A stretch of DNA of 27,903 bases from contig URFQ01000027.1 of assembly GCA_900547195.1 (NCBI GenBank), positions 1 through 27,903 of the forward strand. Reading direction: 5' to 3'. The stretch is from an uncultured Butyricicoccus sp. (lineage in GTDB: Bacteria; Bacillota; Clostridia; Oscillospirales; Butyricicoccaceae). A model generated the notes under the pieces. It was not told the DNA's origin and ran no database searches. It was given only the letters and a program-made list of their open reading frames with translations. The position numbers were made by a program, and so were the translations under genes. Below are positions 21,579 through 27,903 of this stretch, piece after piece; within the stretch, counting starts at the first letter, position 1, and the number at the start of each line of letters is the position of its first letter.

Positions 21579-22523
21579 TTAGCCCCCGATTTGCGTCATG
21601 CTGCCTGCGATGAAGCGCCCTTCGCGCAGATGGTGCCGGGCAGGTTTGCGGTGCACCCCCTCCAAAATCCGCGCCCGCAGGGCTGCCGGGTCGTTCAGCA
21701 CGGGGCGCAGGTCGATCTCCAGATCAGAATGGAGGCAGGGGCGCAGTTTGCCATCCGCCGTGATGCGGATACGGTTACAGTCTGCGCAGAAATCACAGCT
21801 CATCGGCGTAATCAGGCCAATGCGGCCCGGTGCGCCCGGCAGGCGGTAGTAGGTAGCCGGTGCATGAGATTCGGGCGCATCCGGCAGCAGGCCGGGCAGC
21901 GCAGCCGGGACTGCGGATGCAGACAGGAAATGCGCCTCCGCCCAGTCCCGGCACGGGCCGGCCGGCATCAGTTCAATAAAACGCACATCCAGCGGATGCT
22001 GCCGGGTCAGGGCGGCGAGCCGTGGGATTTGGACTTCGCTGACGCCGCGGATGAGCACGGCGTTGAGCTTCACCCGGGCAAAGCCCGCCGCAAGCGCGGC
22101 CTCCAGTCCGGCGAGCGCTGCGGCGAGGTCGCCGCCAGTCAGGGTGCGGTATGCTTGGGCATCCAGTGTGTCGAGGCTGATATTCACACGCTGAATTCCC
22201 GCGTCCCGCAGGTGCACGGCGTCTCGCCCGAGCGTGAGTGCGTTGGTCGTCAGCGCCCAGATCTCGATTCCCGGGGTACGGCATACGTGCGCGAGCAGGC
22301 GAAGCATATCCGGGCGCACGGTCGCCTCGCCGCCGGTAAAGCGCACCTTGCGCACCCCGGCGGCCGCCAGCCCGCGCACGAGCGCAAGCACTTCGTCATC
22401 CGAAAGGCAGTCGTGCGGCTGCGGCGCGCCGCCCCGCGGCATGCAGTAGCGGCAGCGCAGATTGCAGCAGCCGGTTAGTGATATGCGTGCATATGTGATT
22501 TCCCGCGCGAACGTGTCGGTCAT
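21579..22523 (-). CDS. moaA: GTP 3',8-cyclase MoaA (molybdenum cofactor synthesis)
   Basis: MoaA is a radical SAM enzyme that converts GTP to the 3',8-cyclo intermediate at the first step of molybdopterin synthesis. This 314-residue protein has the radical SAM cluster motif in CCNLRCRYC (Cys20, Cys24, Cys27), RFTGGEATVR (61-70), the second cluster cysteines in CDFCADCNRIRITADGKLRPC, and the C-terminal GG (MTQIGG) needed for activity. Length is slightly short but normal. AGAGGAG lies just before the ATG. The gene is alone: no moaB, moaC, moeA or molybdate transporter is nearby, so the others must be elsewhere. A TATAAT box lies upstream. Confidence 0.95.
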   Translation of the reverse strand: MTDTFAREITYARISLTGCCNLRCRYCMPRGGAPQPHDCLSDDEVLALVRGLAAAGVRKVRFTGGEATVRPDMLRLLAHVCRTPGIEIWALTTNALTLGRDAVHLRDAGIQRVNISLDTLDAQAYRTLTGGDLAAALAGLEAALAAGFARVKLNAVLIRGVSEVQIPRLAALTRQHPLDVRFIELMPAGPCRDWAEAHFLSASAVPAALPGLLPDAPESHAPATYYRLPGAPGRIGLITPMSCDFCADCNRIRITADGKLRPCLHSDLEIDLRPVLNDPAALRARILEGVHRKPARHHLREGRFIAGSMTQIGG

Positions 22524-22553
22524 GGCTTTGCTCCTCTAGTGGTATTGACTTTT

Positions 22554-22559
22554 ATTATA
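22554..22559 (-). promoter_or_regulatory. Probable -10 box of the moaA promoter
   Basis: On the minus strand TATAAT (22559-22554) lies about 30 bases before the moaA start. No convincing -35 at normal spacing is seen; TTGTGG is 20 bases away. Confidence 0.45.
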
Positions 22560-22586
22560 CGCCCTTTGCGCGCGTTTTTCCACAAG

Positions 22587-22613
22587 GAAAATCCCCCGGC
22601 GCAGGGCCAGGGG
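22587..22613 (-). terminator. Intrinsic terminator after the anti-sigma gene
   Basis: CCCCTGG (22613-22607, minus strand) pairs with CCGGGGG (22599-22593) with one G-U pair, and ATTTTCC follows. It lies directly after the anti-sigma stop. Confidence 0.65.
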
Positions 22614-22619
22614 AGCGGG

Positions 22620-23501
22620 TCAGGATGGCGGATAAAGCACATCCAAAGTGTATTTTTGGATGCTGAGATCGAGTTCGGCGGAGAAGACGCCGGCGTCCGG
22701 ATCAAAACCAAAATCCTGATTCACAATATGCAGACCGTCCGGCGCGGTCAGGCGGACGGTTTGGCCGGAAAAATACAGGTTGCTGCGTATCGGTTCGAGT
22801 GCAAAGCCGAAATAACGGTCTGCAATGGCTTCGTTGCCGGGGGCGTCCGAACTGCCGGTCTTCCAATAGGTAAAGACAGCGTTGACATGGCTCTGTGCCG
22901 GGATGGTAATTTCTTCATACAGCCAAAGCGTGTGGCCCTCCATGCGAAAATCCGGGTCGGTAACCGGATCGGAAATCCACAGGCTGGGTGGGTTTTCCAA
23001 AGATCCATACTCCACCGGATAGGTGAGCGTCACGGGCAGATCGGTGTTCGTGGAGTTGGCCAGCGTATAGGCATCCGTCACCAGCGCGTTGCCCGGCGTT
23101 TCGGATGCTGCCAGATCAAGCGTCAGCGTGCGGGATGCGGTCACATTATCGGTCTGCTCCGCGAAGGATAACGGGAGGATGGAACCGGTATTGCTGGAAA
23201 AGTAGGAAAAGAAAATGAAACCGTTTTCTCCGGGTGAAGCCTCTGCCGTGCCGTCCTGTGCAGAACCGCCATAATCCGCACCGCCGGCAGCGGAATTCAT
23301 AGACATGCCGTCGCTGGCGCCGCAGCCGCGCAGGCCCAGGCTGCCCAACCCGCATACGAACAGGAAGCAGGCCGCAAGCGCGCCGTATCGGAAATAGGTT
23401 CCCCACGGAATCACGCGTTTGGGAACACCGTCCGCGGCTTTTTCGATGAGGTCATCCCGAATCCCGGTGATTGCGTCAAACAGGCGCTCGGATTTTCTCA
23501 T
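22620..23501 (-). CDS. Membrane protein next to an ECF sigma factor, probable anti-sigma factor
   Basis: The 293-residue protein has a short cytoplasmic N-terminus (MRKSERLFDAITGIRDDLIEKA, about 35 residues), one transmembrane span (about 36-56) and a large outside domain. A low-complexity Gly/Ala/Ser/Asp linker (60-90) follows, then beta-rich repeats such as LTLDLAASETPGNAL and VTLTYPVEYGSLENPP. The start overlaps the sigma gene stop by ATGA, the classical ECF sigma/anti-sigma arrangement, and the N-terminal part has the length of a sigma-binding domain. I do not recognise a zinc anti-sigma motif, so the role rests on topology and context. A signal sensed by the outside domain cannot be guessed. 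Confidence 0.75.
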   Translation of the reverse strand: MRKSERLFDAITGIRDDLIEKAADGVPKRVIPWGTYFRYGALAACFLFVCGLGSLGLRGCGASDGMSMNSAAGGADYGGSAQDGTAEASPGENGFIFFSYFSSNTGSILPLSFAEQTDNVTASRTLTLDLAASETPGNALVTDAYTLANSTNTDLPVTLTYPVEYGSLENPPSLWISDPVTDPDFRMEGHTLWLYEEITIPAQSHVNAVFTYWKTGSSDAPGNEAIADRYFGFALEPIRSNLYFSGQTVRLTAPDGLHIVNQDFGFDPDAGVFSAELDLSIQKYTLDVLYPPS

Positions 23502-24055
23502 AGCGATATCCCCTCCTGTTCCAGATGCAGACGGAGCCGCTCACGCAGGCGGTACAGCTTGCCGGACAGCTGTCCCTGTGTCATGCCCGCCGCGCGGGCG
23601 AGATCACGCGCCGCGTCGCCGTACCAATACCGCCGGACGAAGAGTGCCCGGTCGCGCGGCTCAAGCGTATCCAGCCAGCTATTGATGGCTTCGGTAATCC
23701 GGCGGGCTTCGGCAGCCTGTTCGGTTTGGCCGTAAGCCGGAACGCAGTCGTCCAGTTCGCTGAGCAGGGTTTCGATCCCGGTATACCGCTTTTGCGCATG
23801 CCGCCTGCGGTATAAGCTGATGGAAAGATTGCGTACAATACGCCCGAGATAGGCGCGGAGCGAGCGCGGCCGCTCGGGCGGCATGGTGTCCTAGGCGCGC
23901 AGCCAGGTGTCGCTGACGCATTCCTCCGCGTCCTCGGGGCTGGTTACGATGTTTACGGAAATTTTAAAGCAATATGGGCCGTATTTGCGGTCGGTCTCCC
24001 GGATGGCCGCCTCGTCGCGCGCCCAGAACAGCCCGATCAGCTGCATGTCCTCCAT
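23498..24055 (-). pseudogene. ECF sigma factor interrupted by an amber codon
   Basis: The gene reads as one 185-codon ECF sigma-70 factor starting MEDMQLIGLFWARDEAAIRE (ATG 24055, AGGGGG eight bases upstream). Region 2 ends in VSDTWLRA, then a TAG at 23893-23891, codon 55, then DTMPPERPRSLRAYLGRIVRNLS and a region 4 with RDRALFVRRYWYG and LSGKLYRLRERLRLHL. Where the stop falls, relatives typically have Trp (TWLRAW), so a single TGG-to-TAG change explains it. The frame is otherwise intact. An ATG at 23884 could restart translation, but the product would lack region 2 and be inactive. It overlaps the anti-sigma gene by ATGA. Confidence 0.85.
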
Positions 24056-24089
24056 ATGCGAAGCCCCCTTCCTTCTTGTCACTATTATA

Positions 24090-24112
24090 GACGAAAAACG
24101 GAAGGGACGGTT
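24090..24112 (-). promoter_or_regulatory. ECF-type autoregulatory promoter of the sigma/anti-sigma operon
   Basis: On the minus strand AAC (24112-24110) and CGTC (24093-24090) are 16 bases apart, the hallmark of ECF promoters such as those of the sigma-W type. A TATAAT directly after CGTC may give a second, housekeeping start. ECF factors commonly activate their own gene, which fits the position about 35 bases before the start codon. Confidence 0.65.
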
Positions 24113-24132
24113 CGGAAAAAAGAAAATCTTTC

Positions 24133-24161
24133 TTGACAAATTAAAAAACCGACGCTATTAT
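24133..24161 (+). promoter_or_regulatory. Promoter of the small two-helix membrane protein
   Basis: A perfect TTGACA (24133-24138), a 17-base spacer and TATTAT (24156-24161) form a strong housekeeping promoter, divergent from the ECF operon with only about 20 bases between their -35 boxes. Confidence 0.8.
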
Positions 24162-24199
24162 GAAGGGCGGATTTTGAAACCGATGAAGCGCTTATCGTG

Positions 24200-24427
24200 A
24201 TGTTTGTCGGCGTTATCCTGTTTTTCGCTAAAAAGATTTCCGGTTTTCGCATGTCGGCGGGATTCGGACATACCTTCACGAACAATCTGGTTTATGATAT
24301 AAAGACCGGAAAGCTGAAATGGAAAGGCGAGAAAATGACGCCGCGCGAGGGAAAGGTATACCGAGTGACCGGCGTCCTTCTGTTTGCCACGGGCGTAATT
24401 TGCCTGATCGGAAACCTCATGAAATAA
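24200..24427 (+). CDS. Small membrane protein, 75 residues, two predicted helices
   Basis: The frame encodes 75 residues: a hydrophobic span at the start (FVGVILFFA), a polar middle (YDIKTGKLKWKGEKMTPREGKVYR) and a second span (VTGVLLFATGVICLIG). It is a predicted two-pass membrane protein with the polar middle on one side. The unit has its own promoter and a strong terminator, but the start is weak. A five-codon frame ATGAAGCGCTTATCGTGA at 24183 ends in TGATG, and adding one base there would give a natural start MKRL-IVMFVGV, so one base may have been lost. Otherwise the five-codon frame could be a leader that hands ribosomes on. I do not recognise the family. Confidence 0.6.
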   Translation: MFVGVILFFAKKISGFRMSAGFGHTFTNNLVYDIKTGKLKWKGEKMTPREGKVYRVTGVLLFATGVICLIGNLMK

Positions 24428-24470
24428 AACAAAGGCGCATTGCGGTTTGCAATGCGCCTTTGTTTTTGTA
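24426..24470. terminator. Bidirectional terminator between the small membrane protein and yjbQ
   Basis: A stem of up to 18 pairs (24426-24443 with 24449-24466, arms containing AAGGCGCATTGC) closes a 5-base loop with a T-tract on both strands, so it ends both converging transcripts. Confidence 0.93.
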
Positions 24471-24480
24471 AAAACGGGTT

Positions 24481-24933
24481 TTACTCGCCCATGACCTGAA
24501 ACACCACGTCGCGGACACGGTTTCTCGTGTCGCACTCGACGAGGGTCAGGTTCTGCCACGGGCCGATGGTGATCTTGCCGTTTACGAACGGGATGGTGAT
24601 GAACGGGCTGAGCAGCGCGGCCTTGATGTGGGACGAGCCGTTGTCGTCGTGCCAGGTCTCGTGATGGCGGTAGTGGATGACGCGGCCGGTCTCGTCGGTG
24701 TAGGGCGAAAATACGTCCATCGCGGCCTTGAGGTCGTGATGCACCATGCCCGGCTCAAACTCGAGCGTGGTCAGGCCCGCGACGCCGCCGGTGGTGAAAC
24801 CGGTGATGATGCCGGACGAAATGCCTTTTTCCTTGCAGGCGCGGGAGACCGCGTCCTGAAAATCGCCGGTGATGTCGATCATGCCCATATGGGCCTTGGT
24901 GTGATAGGTCTTGGTGTCGGTATACACTGCCAT
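24481..24933 (-). CDS. yjbQ: YjbQ/UPF0047 family protein
   Basis: This 150-residue protein belongs to the YjbQ (UPF0047) family, a widespread small trimeric enzyme-like fold; a weak thiamine-phosphate synthase activity has been described for E. coli YjbQ and the true role is unclear. Family features are GITTGFTTGG-like GIITGFTTGGVAGLTTLE, the histidine-rich MVHHDLKAAM and YRHHETWHDDNGSSHIKAAL with probable metal ligands, and the ending GPWQNLTLVECDTRNRVRDVVFQVMG. The start at 24933 is three bases after the stop of the LTA-synthase-like gene, so the two are cotranscribed and possibly translationally coupled. A functional link between them is not known. Confidence 0.92.
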   Translation of the reverse strand: MAVYTDTKTYHTKAHMGMIDITGDFQDAVSRACKEKGISSGIITGFTTGGVAGLTTLEFEPGMVHHDLKAAMDVFSPYTDETGRVIHYRHHETWHDDNGSSHIKAALLSPFITIPFVNGKITIGPWQNLTLVECDTRNRVRDVVFQVMGE

Positions 24934-24936
24934 GGG

Positions 24937-26949
24937 TTATTCCTCCATTGTGGGCGCTGCGGTTTCGGTGACCGCGGCGGCGTCGGACGTGCCGCCCAGA
25001 GAGAAGAAGCTGCGCAGGGTGTTCTGCGAATCCACCGTGTGGTTGATGGTCAGGTCCTGATAGCTCCGCAGCATTGGCGAGTTTGCAATTGCCTCAGACG
25101 GCACATGGTATACGCCGTTGTAATCGAACACGCCCTTGGCTGAAACGACCGGCCAGGTCTTGCTTTGTTCGAGCAGATGGCTTTGATAGGAGCTCATCGG
25201 CATGCCGAGCGTATCCAGCAGGTGGGGCGCCAGATAGTTGATGCTGGTATGCACGCCGGTCTCTGCTTCGATGTCATAGTTTGCCCAGATGAAAAAGGGA
25301 ACCATGTATTTCTTCATGCGTTCGACCGGGTCGACCGACATGGACGGGTTGACCCATTCATAGAATTCGTCGTCCAGCTTGGGTTGATGGTCGCCGAAGA
25401 AAACAACCACCGTCGGCTCGTCATAGTTTGCAAAGTATGTAATGAGCTGCTCGAGCGCGCGGTCGCTCTCGTGCTGCTCGGACAGGAACATCTCTGCCTT
25501 CGGGAAGTTGCCCTCCTGGCCGACAATGGAAACCGTTTGCTCGTAACCGTTGCCCTCGCCCTCGTAGCCGCCGTGGTTCTGCATGGTGATGTCGAACAGG
25601 AACAGCTTTTCGCCATCCTCCTTCTTCTCAAAGCGCTGCTTGATGAGATCAAAATTGTAAGAGTCGGACGGGTATTGGCGGTAATATCCCACGTTCGTCA
25701 TGTCTTCCAGGAACATGGTCTCGTCAAAGCCCATTTTGGAGTAAACCGCCGGACGGTTCCAGCCTGCGCGCAGATACGGGTGCATGGCCGACGTGGTGTA
25801 GCCCTGGGCTTTCAGGATGGAGACCAGGGAATCGTAAGCCGTGACGTCGTCAAAATAGTGCAGGTACACCATCGTGTCCGGGATATACAGGATGGAGTCG
25901 CTCGACAGGAACTCAAATTCGGAGTTTGCGGTCTTGGAGCCGAAAATGGACGCATAAGCGTAGCCGGTGACCGCGTTGTCGTTTTCCTTAAGGGAATCCA
26001 TGAATGGGGTGACCGGGATATTGGTCTCAAAATCGCCCAGCACGCGCAGGTCTCCGTAGGACTCGCTCATGATGGCGATGATGTTCGGCTGCACGCCGCC
26101 TTCGGTGTCCTGCTCCTGTTCGGCGCGTGCGGCAGCCGATTCGCTTGCAATGGTCTCAACCGCCTTTGCGGAGTAGTATTCCGGGACCTCCATGCCGCTC
26201 TTCTGGCACAGGGTGGCCAGCGTGCCGGCAAAGTACAGGTCATAGTTGAACGCATTGGAGTTATCTTTATAATAATCGCCATAACCGACAAAGGGCAGAC
26301 AGGCGAACAGCGCAACCGAGGCGAGCGCCATGCCCTGCTTGAAATGCACGCGGCGGCCGCGGGCGTATTCATCGCCGCCGAGGCGGTACAGGGTGACAGT
26401 CCACATCAGGAGCAGCAGGCCGAGCAGGATGATATAGCGATCCGGGGTATAGTCGTAATTGCCGGCCACGCCTGCAGCGGTGCGGATCGAGGTGATGTCC
26501 TCAATGCCGATTGGGGTGCCGCGAAACAGCCAGACATAGTGGTTGGCAATACCAAACACCCCAAAGATACCGCCGCCGATGGCGATCGCCTTGCGCAGCG
26601 AGTCGGCGCCCACATACAAAAGCACGTAAACTGCGGTATGGAACAAAACATTGAGCAGGCCGATGAACTTCATGCGGGCGTAGAATGCGCCCGAGGACAT
26701 CAGCGACAGATAGAAATGGGTTAAAAAGCCGCAGAAAAACAGCGCAGCCATCCAGCGGATATGCCGCAGGCCCTTGCTGCTTTCCGCCGGGATGAACCGG
26801 CTGACCACCAGAAGGGCGCAGAAAAAGGCGAACGGGACAAAGGTCTGCGTACTGATGATGCGCTCGACGGACAGGTAATTGAGTAAAACAGCAGTGTAAA
26901 GCAGGGATACAATCAGCATCCGATACTTTTTCCAGAAGTTCTTTTCCAT
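24937..26949 (-). CDS. LTA synthase-like membrane sulfatase-fold protein
   Basis: The 670-residue protein has about seven hydrophobic spans in the first 225 residues, then an outside alkaline-phosphatase/sulfatase-type domain. LtaS uses this layout to transfer glycerol phosphate from phosphatidylglycerol onto a growing lipoteichoic acid chain. Counterparts of the LtaS active site are visible: Glu296 in IMSESYGD, nucleophile Thr340 in GSKTANSEFE, His458 in MQNHGGY, and Asp519-His520 in FFGDHQPKLDDEFYEW. The set is complete, so activity is likely. The family also contains glycan phosphoglycerol transferases, so the acceptor is uncertain. The start is ATG 26949 with AAGGA upstream. It is followed by yjbQ at three bases and has a promoter overlapping the rmlA terminator. 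Confidence 0.92.
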   Translation of the reverse strand: MEKNFWKKYRMLIVSLLYTAVLLNYLSVERIISTQTFVPFAFFCALLVVSRFIPAESSKGLRHIRWMAALFFCGFLTHFYLSLMSSGAFYARMKFIGLLNVLFHTAVYVLLYVGADSLRKAIAIGGGIFGVFGIANHYVWLFRGTPIGIEDITSIRTAAGVAGNYDYTPDRYIILLGLLLLMWTVTLYRLGGDEYARGRRVHFKQGMALASVALFACLPFVGYGDYYKDNSNAFNYDLYFAGTLATLCQKSGMEVPEYYSAKAVETIASESAAARAEQEQDTEGGVQPNIIAIMSESYGDLRVLGDFETNIPVTPFMDSLKENDNAVTGYAYASIFGSKTANSEFEFLSSDSILYIPDTMVYLHYFDDVTAYDSLVSILKAQGYTTSAMHPYLRAGWNRPAVYSKMGFDETMFLEDMTNVGYYRQYPSDSYNFDLIKQRFEKKEDGEKLFLFDITMQNHGGYEGEGNGYEQTVSIVGQEGNFPKAEMFLSEQHESDRALEQLITYFANYDEPTVVVFFGDHQPKLDDEFYEWVNPSMSVDPVERMKKYMVPFFIWANYDIEAETGVHTSINYLAPHLLDTLGMPMSSYQSHLLEQSKTWPVVSAKGVFDYNGVYHVPSEAIANSPMLRSYQDLTINHTVDSQNTLRSFFSLGGTSDAAAVTETAAPTMEE

Positions 26950-26990
26950 ATTTCCTGATTTCCTTGTCTTCAGATTTTAGTTCGTAACCC

Positions 26991-27019
26991 GTTATACCAC
27001 AAAAGCGGGGGAAACTCAA
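26991..27019 (-). promoter_or_regulatory. Promoter of the LTA synthase-like gene, overlapping the rmlA terminator
   Basis: On the minus strand TTGAGT (27019-27014), a 17-base spacer and TGGTATAAC (-10 TATAAC at 26996-26991, extended) form a good promoter. Its -35 lies within the loop and 3' arm of the terminator hairpin of the upstream gene. Confidence 0.65.
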
Positions 27020-27037
27020 CAAGTTTCCGCCCGCTTT
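27001..27037 (-). terminator. Intrinsic terminator of rmlA
   Basis: On the minus strand AAAGCGGGCGGAAAC (27037-27023) pairs with GTTTCCCCCGCTTTT (27015-27001) with one bulge, followed by TTTTGTGG. It lies about 65 bases after the rmlA stop. Confidence 0.75.
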
Positions 27038-27101
27038 CACCGATCTGTCACAATTTTTGTGCAGCCATACAAATTTACAATTTCTTTACACGGCCGCCTT
27101 A

Positions 27102-27902
27102 TTACAAACACATCAAATATTGCCCATATAATGTTTGCCCAAGTTTTCCCGCCAGACGATGCAGGTCATCCTCGCCGATGTAGCCGCGCAGATAGGCGAT
27201 TTCCTCGAGGCAGGCGATGTAGCGTCCGGTGTGGTCCTGGACTTGCTTGACCGCCTGGGCCGCGTCCAGCAGATTATCGGCCGTGCCCGCGTCAAGCCAG
27301 GTAAAATCACGATCCAGCTTGATGACATGAAGCTGGTCACGGCGCAGGTATTCCAGATTGACATCCGTGATTTCGAGTTCGCCGCGCGCCGAGGGTTCCA
27401 GGCCGCGCGCGATGTCGATGACCTGGTTATCATAAAAATAGATGCCCGGGATAATATAGTGCGATTTGGGGAAGCGCGGCTTTTCTTCAATAGAAAGCGC
27501 GTTGCCCGTCTCGTCAAACTCGACCACGCCGAATGCGCGAGGATCCTCGACATAATACCCAAATACGGTCGCGCCTTCATCGGCACGCCGTGCCGCGCTG
27601 CGCAGCATGCGGTCAAGATCCAGGCTGTGGAAAATGTTGTCGCCCAGTACCAGGCAGACCGAATCGCAGCCGATGAAGCGCTCGCCGACGAGGAAAGCGT
27701 CCGCGATGCCGCGCGGCGTCTCCTGCACTTCGTAGGAGATGTTTACGCCCCACTGCGAGCCGTTGCCGAGCAGACGGTAAAATGGGCCTTCTTCCCCAGG
27801 CGGGATAATAATCAGGATTTCGCGGATGCCGGCTTCCATCAGCACGGCCAGCGGGTAGTAGATCATCGGCTTGTCGTACACCGGCAGCAGCTGCTTCGAC
27901 GT
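27102..27902 (-). CDS. rmlA: Glucose-1-phosphate thymidylyltransferase RmlA (5' end outside window)
   Basis: RmlA makes dTDP-glucose from dTTP and glucose 1-phosphate, the first step of dTDP-rhamnose synthesis for surface polysaccharides. The visible 266 residues begin TSKQLLPVYDKPMIYYPLAVLM and contain LVLGDNIFHSLDL and FGYYVEDPRAFGVVEFDETGNALSIEEKPRFPKSHYIIPGIYFYDNQVID. The end is ELEITDVNLEYLRRDQL...DFTWLDAGTADNLLDAA and YGQYLMCL. All are diagnostic, and about 22 residues carrying the LAGGxGTRL loop lie beyond the window edge. It may begin or belong to a rhamnose cluster further on. It sits upstream of the LTA synthase-like gene, which also serves the cell envelope. Confidence 0.95.
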   Translation of the reverse strand, partial: TSKQLLPVYDKPMIYYPLAVLMEAGIREILIIIPPGEEGPFYRLLGNGSQWGVNISYEVQETPRGIADAFLVGERFIGCDSVCLVLGDNIFHSLDLDRMLRSAARRADEGATVFGYYVEDPRAFGVVEFDETGNALSIEEKPRFPKSHYIIPGIYFYDNQVIDIARGLEPSARGELEITDVNLEYLRRDQLHVIKLDRDFTWLDAGTADNLLDAAQAVKQVQDHTGRYIACLEEIAYLRGYIGEDDLHRLAGKLGQTLYGQYLMCL

Positions 27903-27903
27903 C

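Noticed and set aside
1..27903. CRISPR array, prophage or integrative element spanning the window
   Set aside because: No regular spaced repeats, no phage structural or conjugation genes; only the recombinase and the IS110 relic are mobile-type genes.

Overview
The window is a 27.9 kb piece of a GC-rich, low-GC-phylum (Firmicutes-type) spore-former, most like a gut Clostridia/Oscillospirales member. The grounds are strong purine-rich ribosome binding sites, sigma-A style promoters and many U-tailed intrinsic terminators, with sporulation-linked genes (a SpoVT relative, a YlmC/YmxH protein), an LTA-synthase-type envelope enzyme and clostridial family versions of most proteins. No tRNA, rRNA or CRISPR array is visible. 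Species cannot be fixed from the sequence alone.

Layout. 1-4.8 kb is a sugar module: the end of a transketolase C-terminal subunit and an RpiB/LacAB-type isomerase on the plus strand, converging through a shared terminator on a minus-strand ribose-type ABC importer (binding lipoprotein, double ATPase, permease). The importer has a near-consensus promoter and a strongly folded spacer between the binding protein and the ATPase. 4.8-6.1 kb is gene-poor: a decayed IS110-family transposase, a perfect 36-bp palindrome, and a 30-residue membrane peptide gene with its own promoter and terminator. 6.1-9.9 kb has a vitamin B6 kinase divergent from a plus-strand operon of a secreted GHL10-type hydrolase, an acyl-ACP thioesterase and a degenerate nucleotidyltransferase/HEPN pair.

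10-13.7 kb has rsmI with a leader carrying an intrinsic terminator, a 38-residue small ORF, two divergent regulators (XRE and MerR types) that both carry C-terminal membrane segments, and a HAD phosphatase. 13.8-15.8 kb is the rpsB-tsf translation operon with a typical promoter, a structured leader and an unusual repeat-built hairpin between the genes. 15.9-19 kb has a YlmC-like protein, a polysaccharide deacetylase, a large serine recombinase and a 69-residue protein translationally coupled to it. 19-27.9 kb has a Na/Pi cotransporter, an N-terminally truncated SpoVT, a lone moaA, an ECF sigma/anti-sigma pair whose sigma gene has an in-frame amber codon, a small two-helix membrane protein, YjbQ, an LTA-synthase-like protein and the 3' part of rmlA.

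The features most worth follow-up are the recombinase and its coupled 69-residue partner, whose ribosome binding site is buried in a terminator hairpin; the NTase/HEPN pair with a missing catalytic motif; the two membrane-anchored regulators; the orphan small peptides; and three apparent gene-decay events (IS110, spoVT, ECF sigma). No wholly new multi-gene system can be proven from sequence alone.
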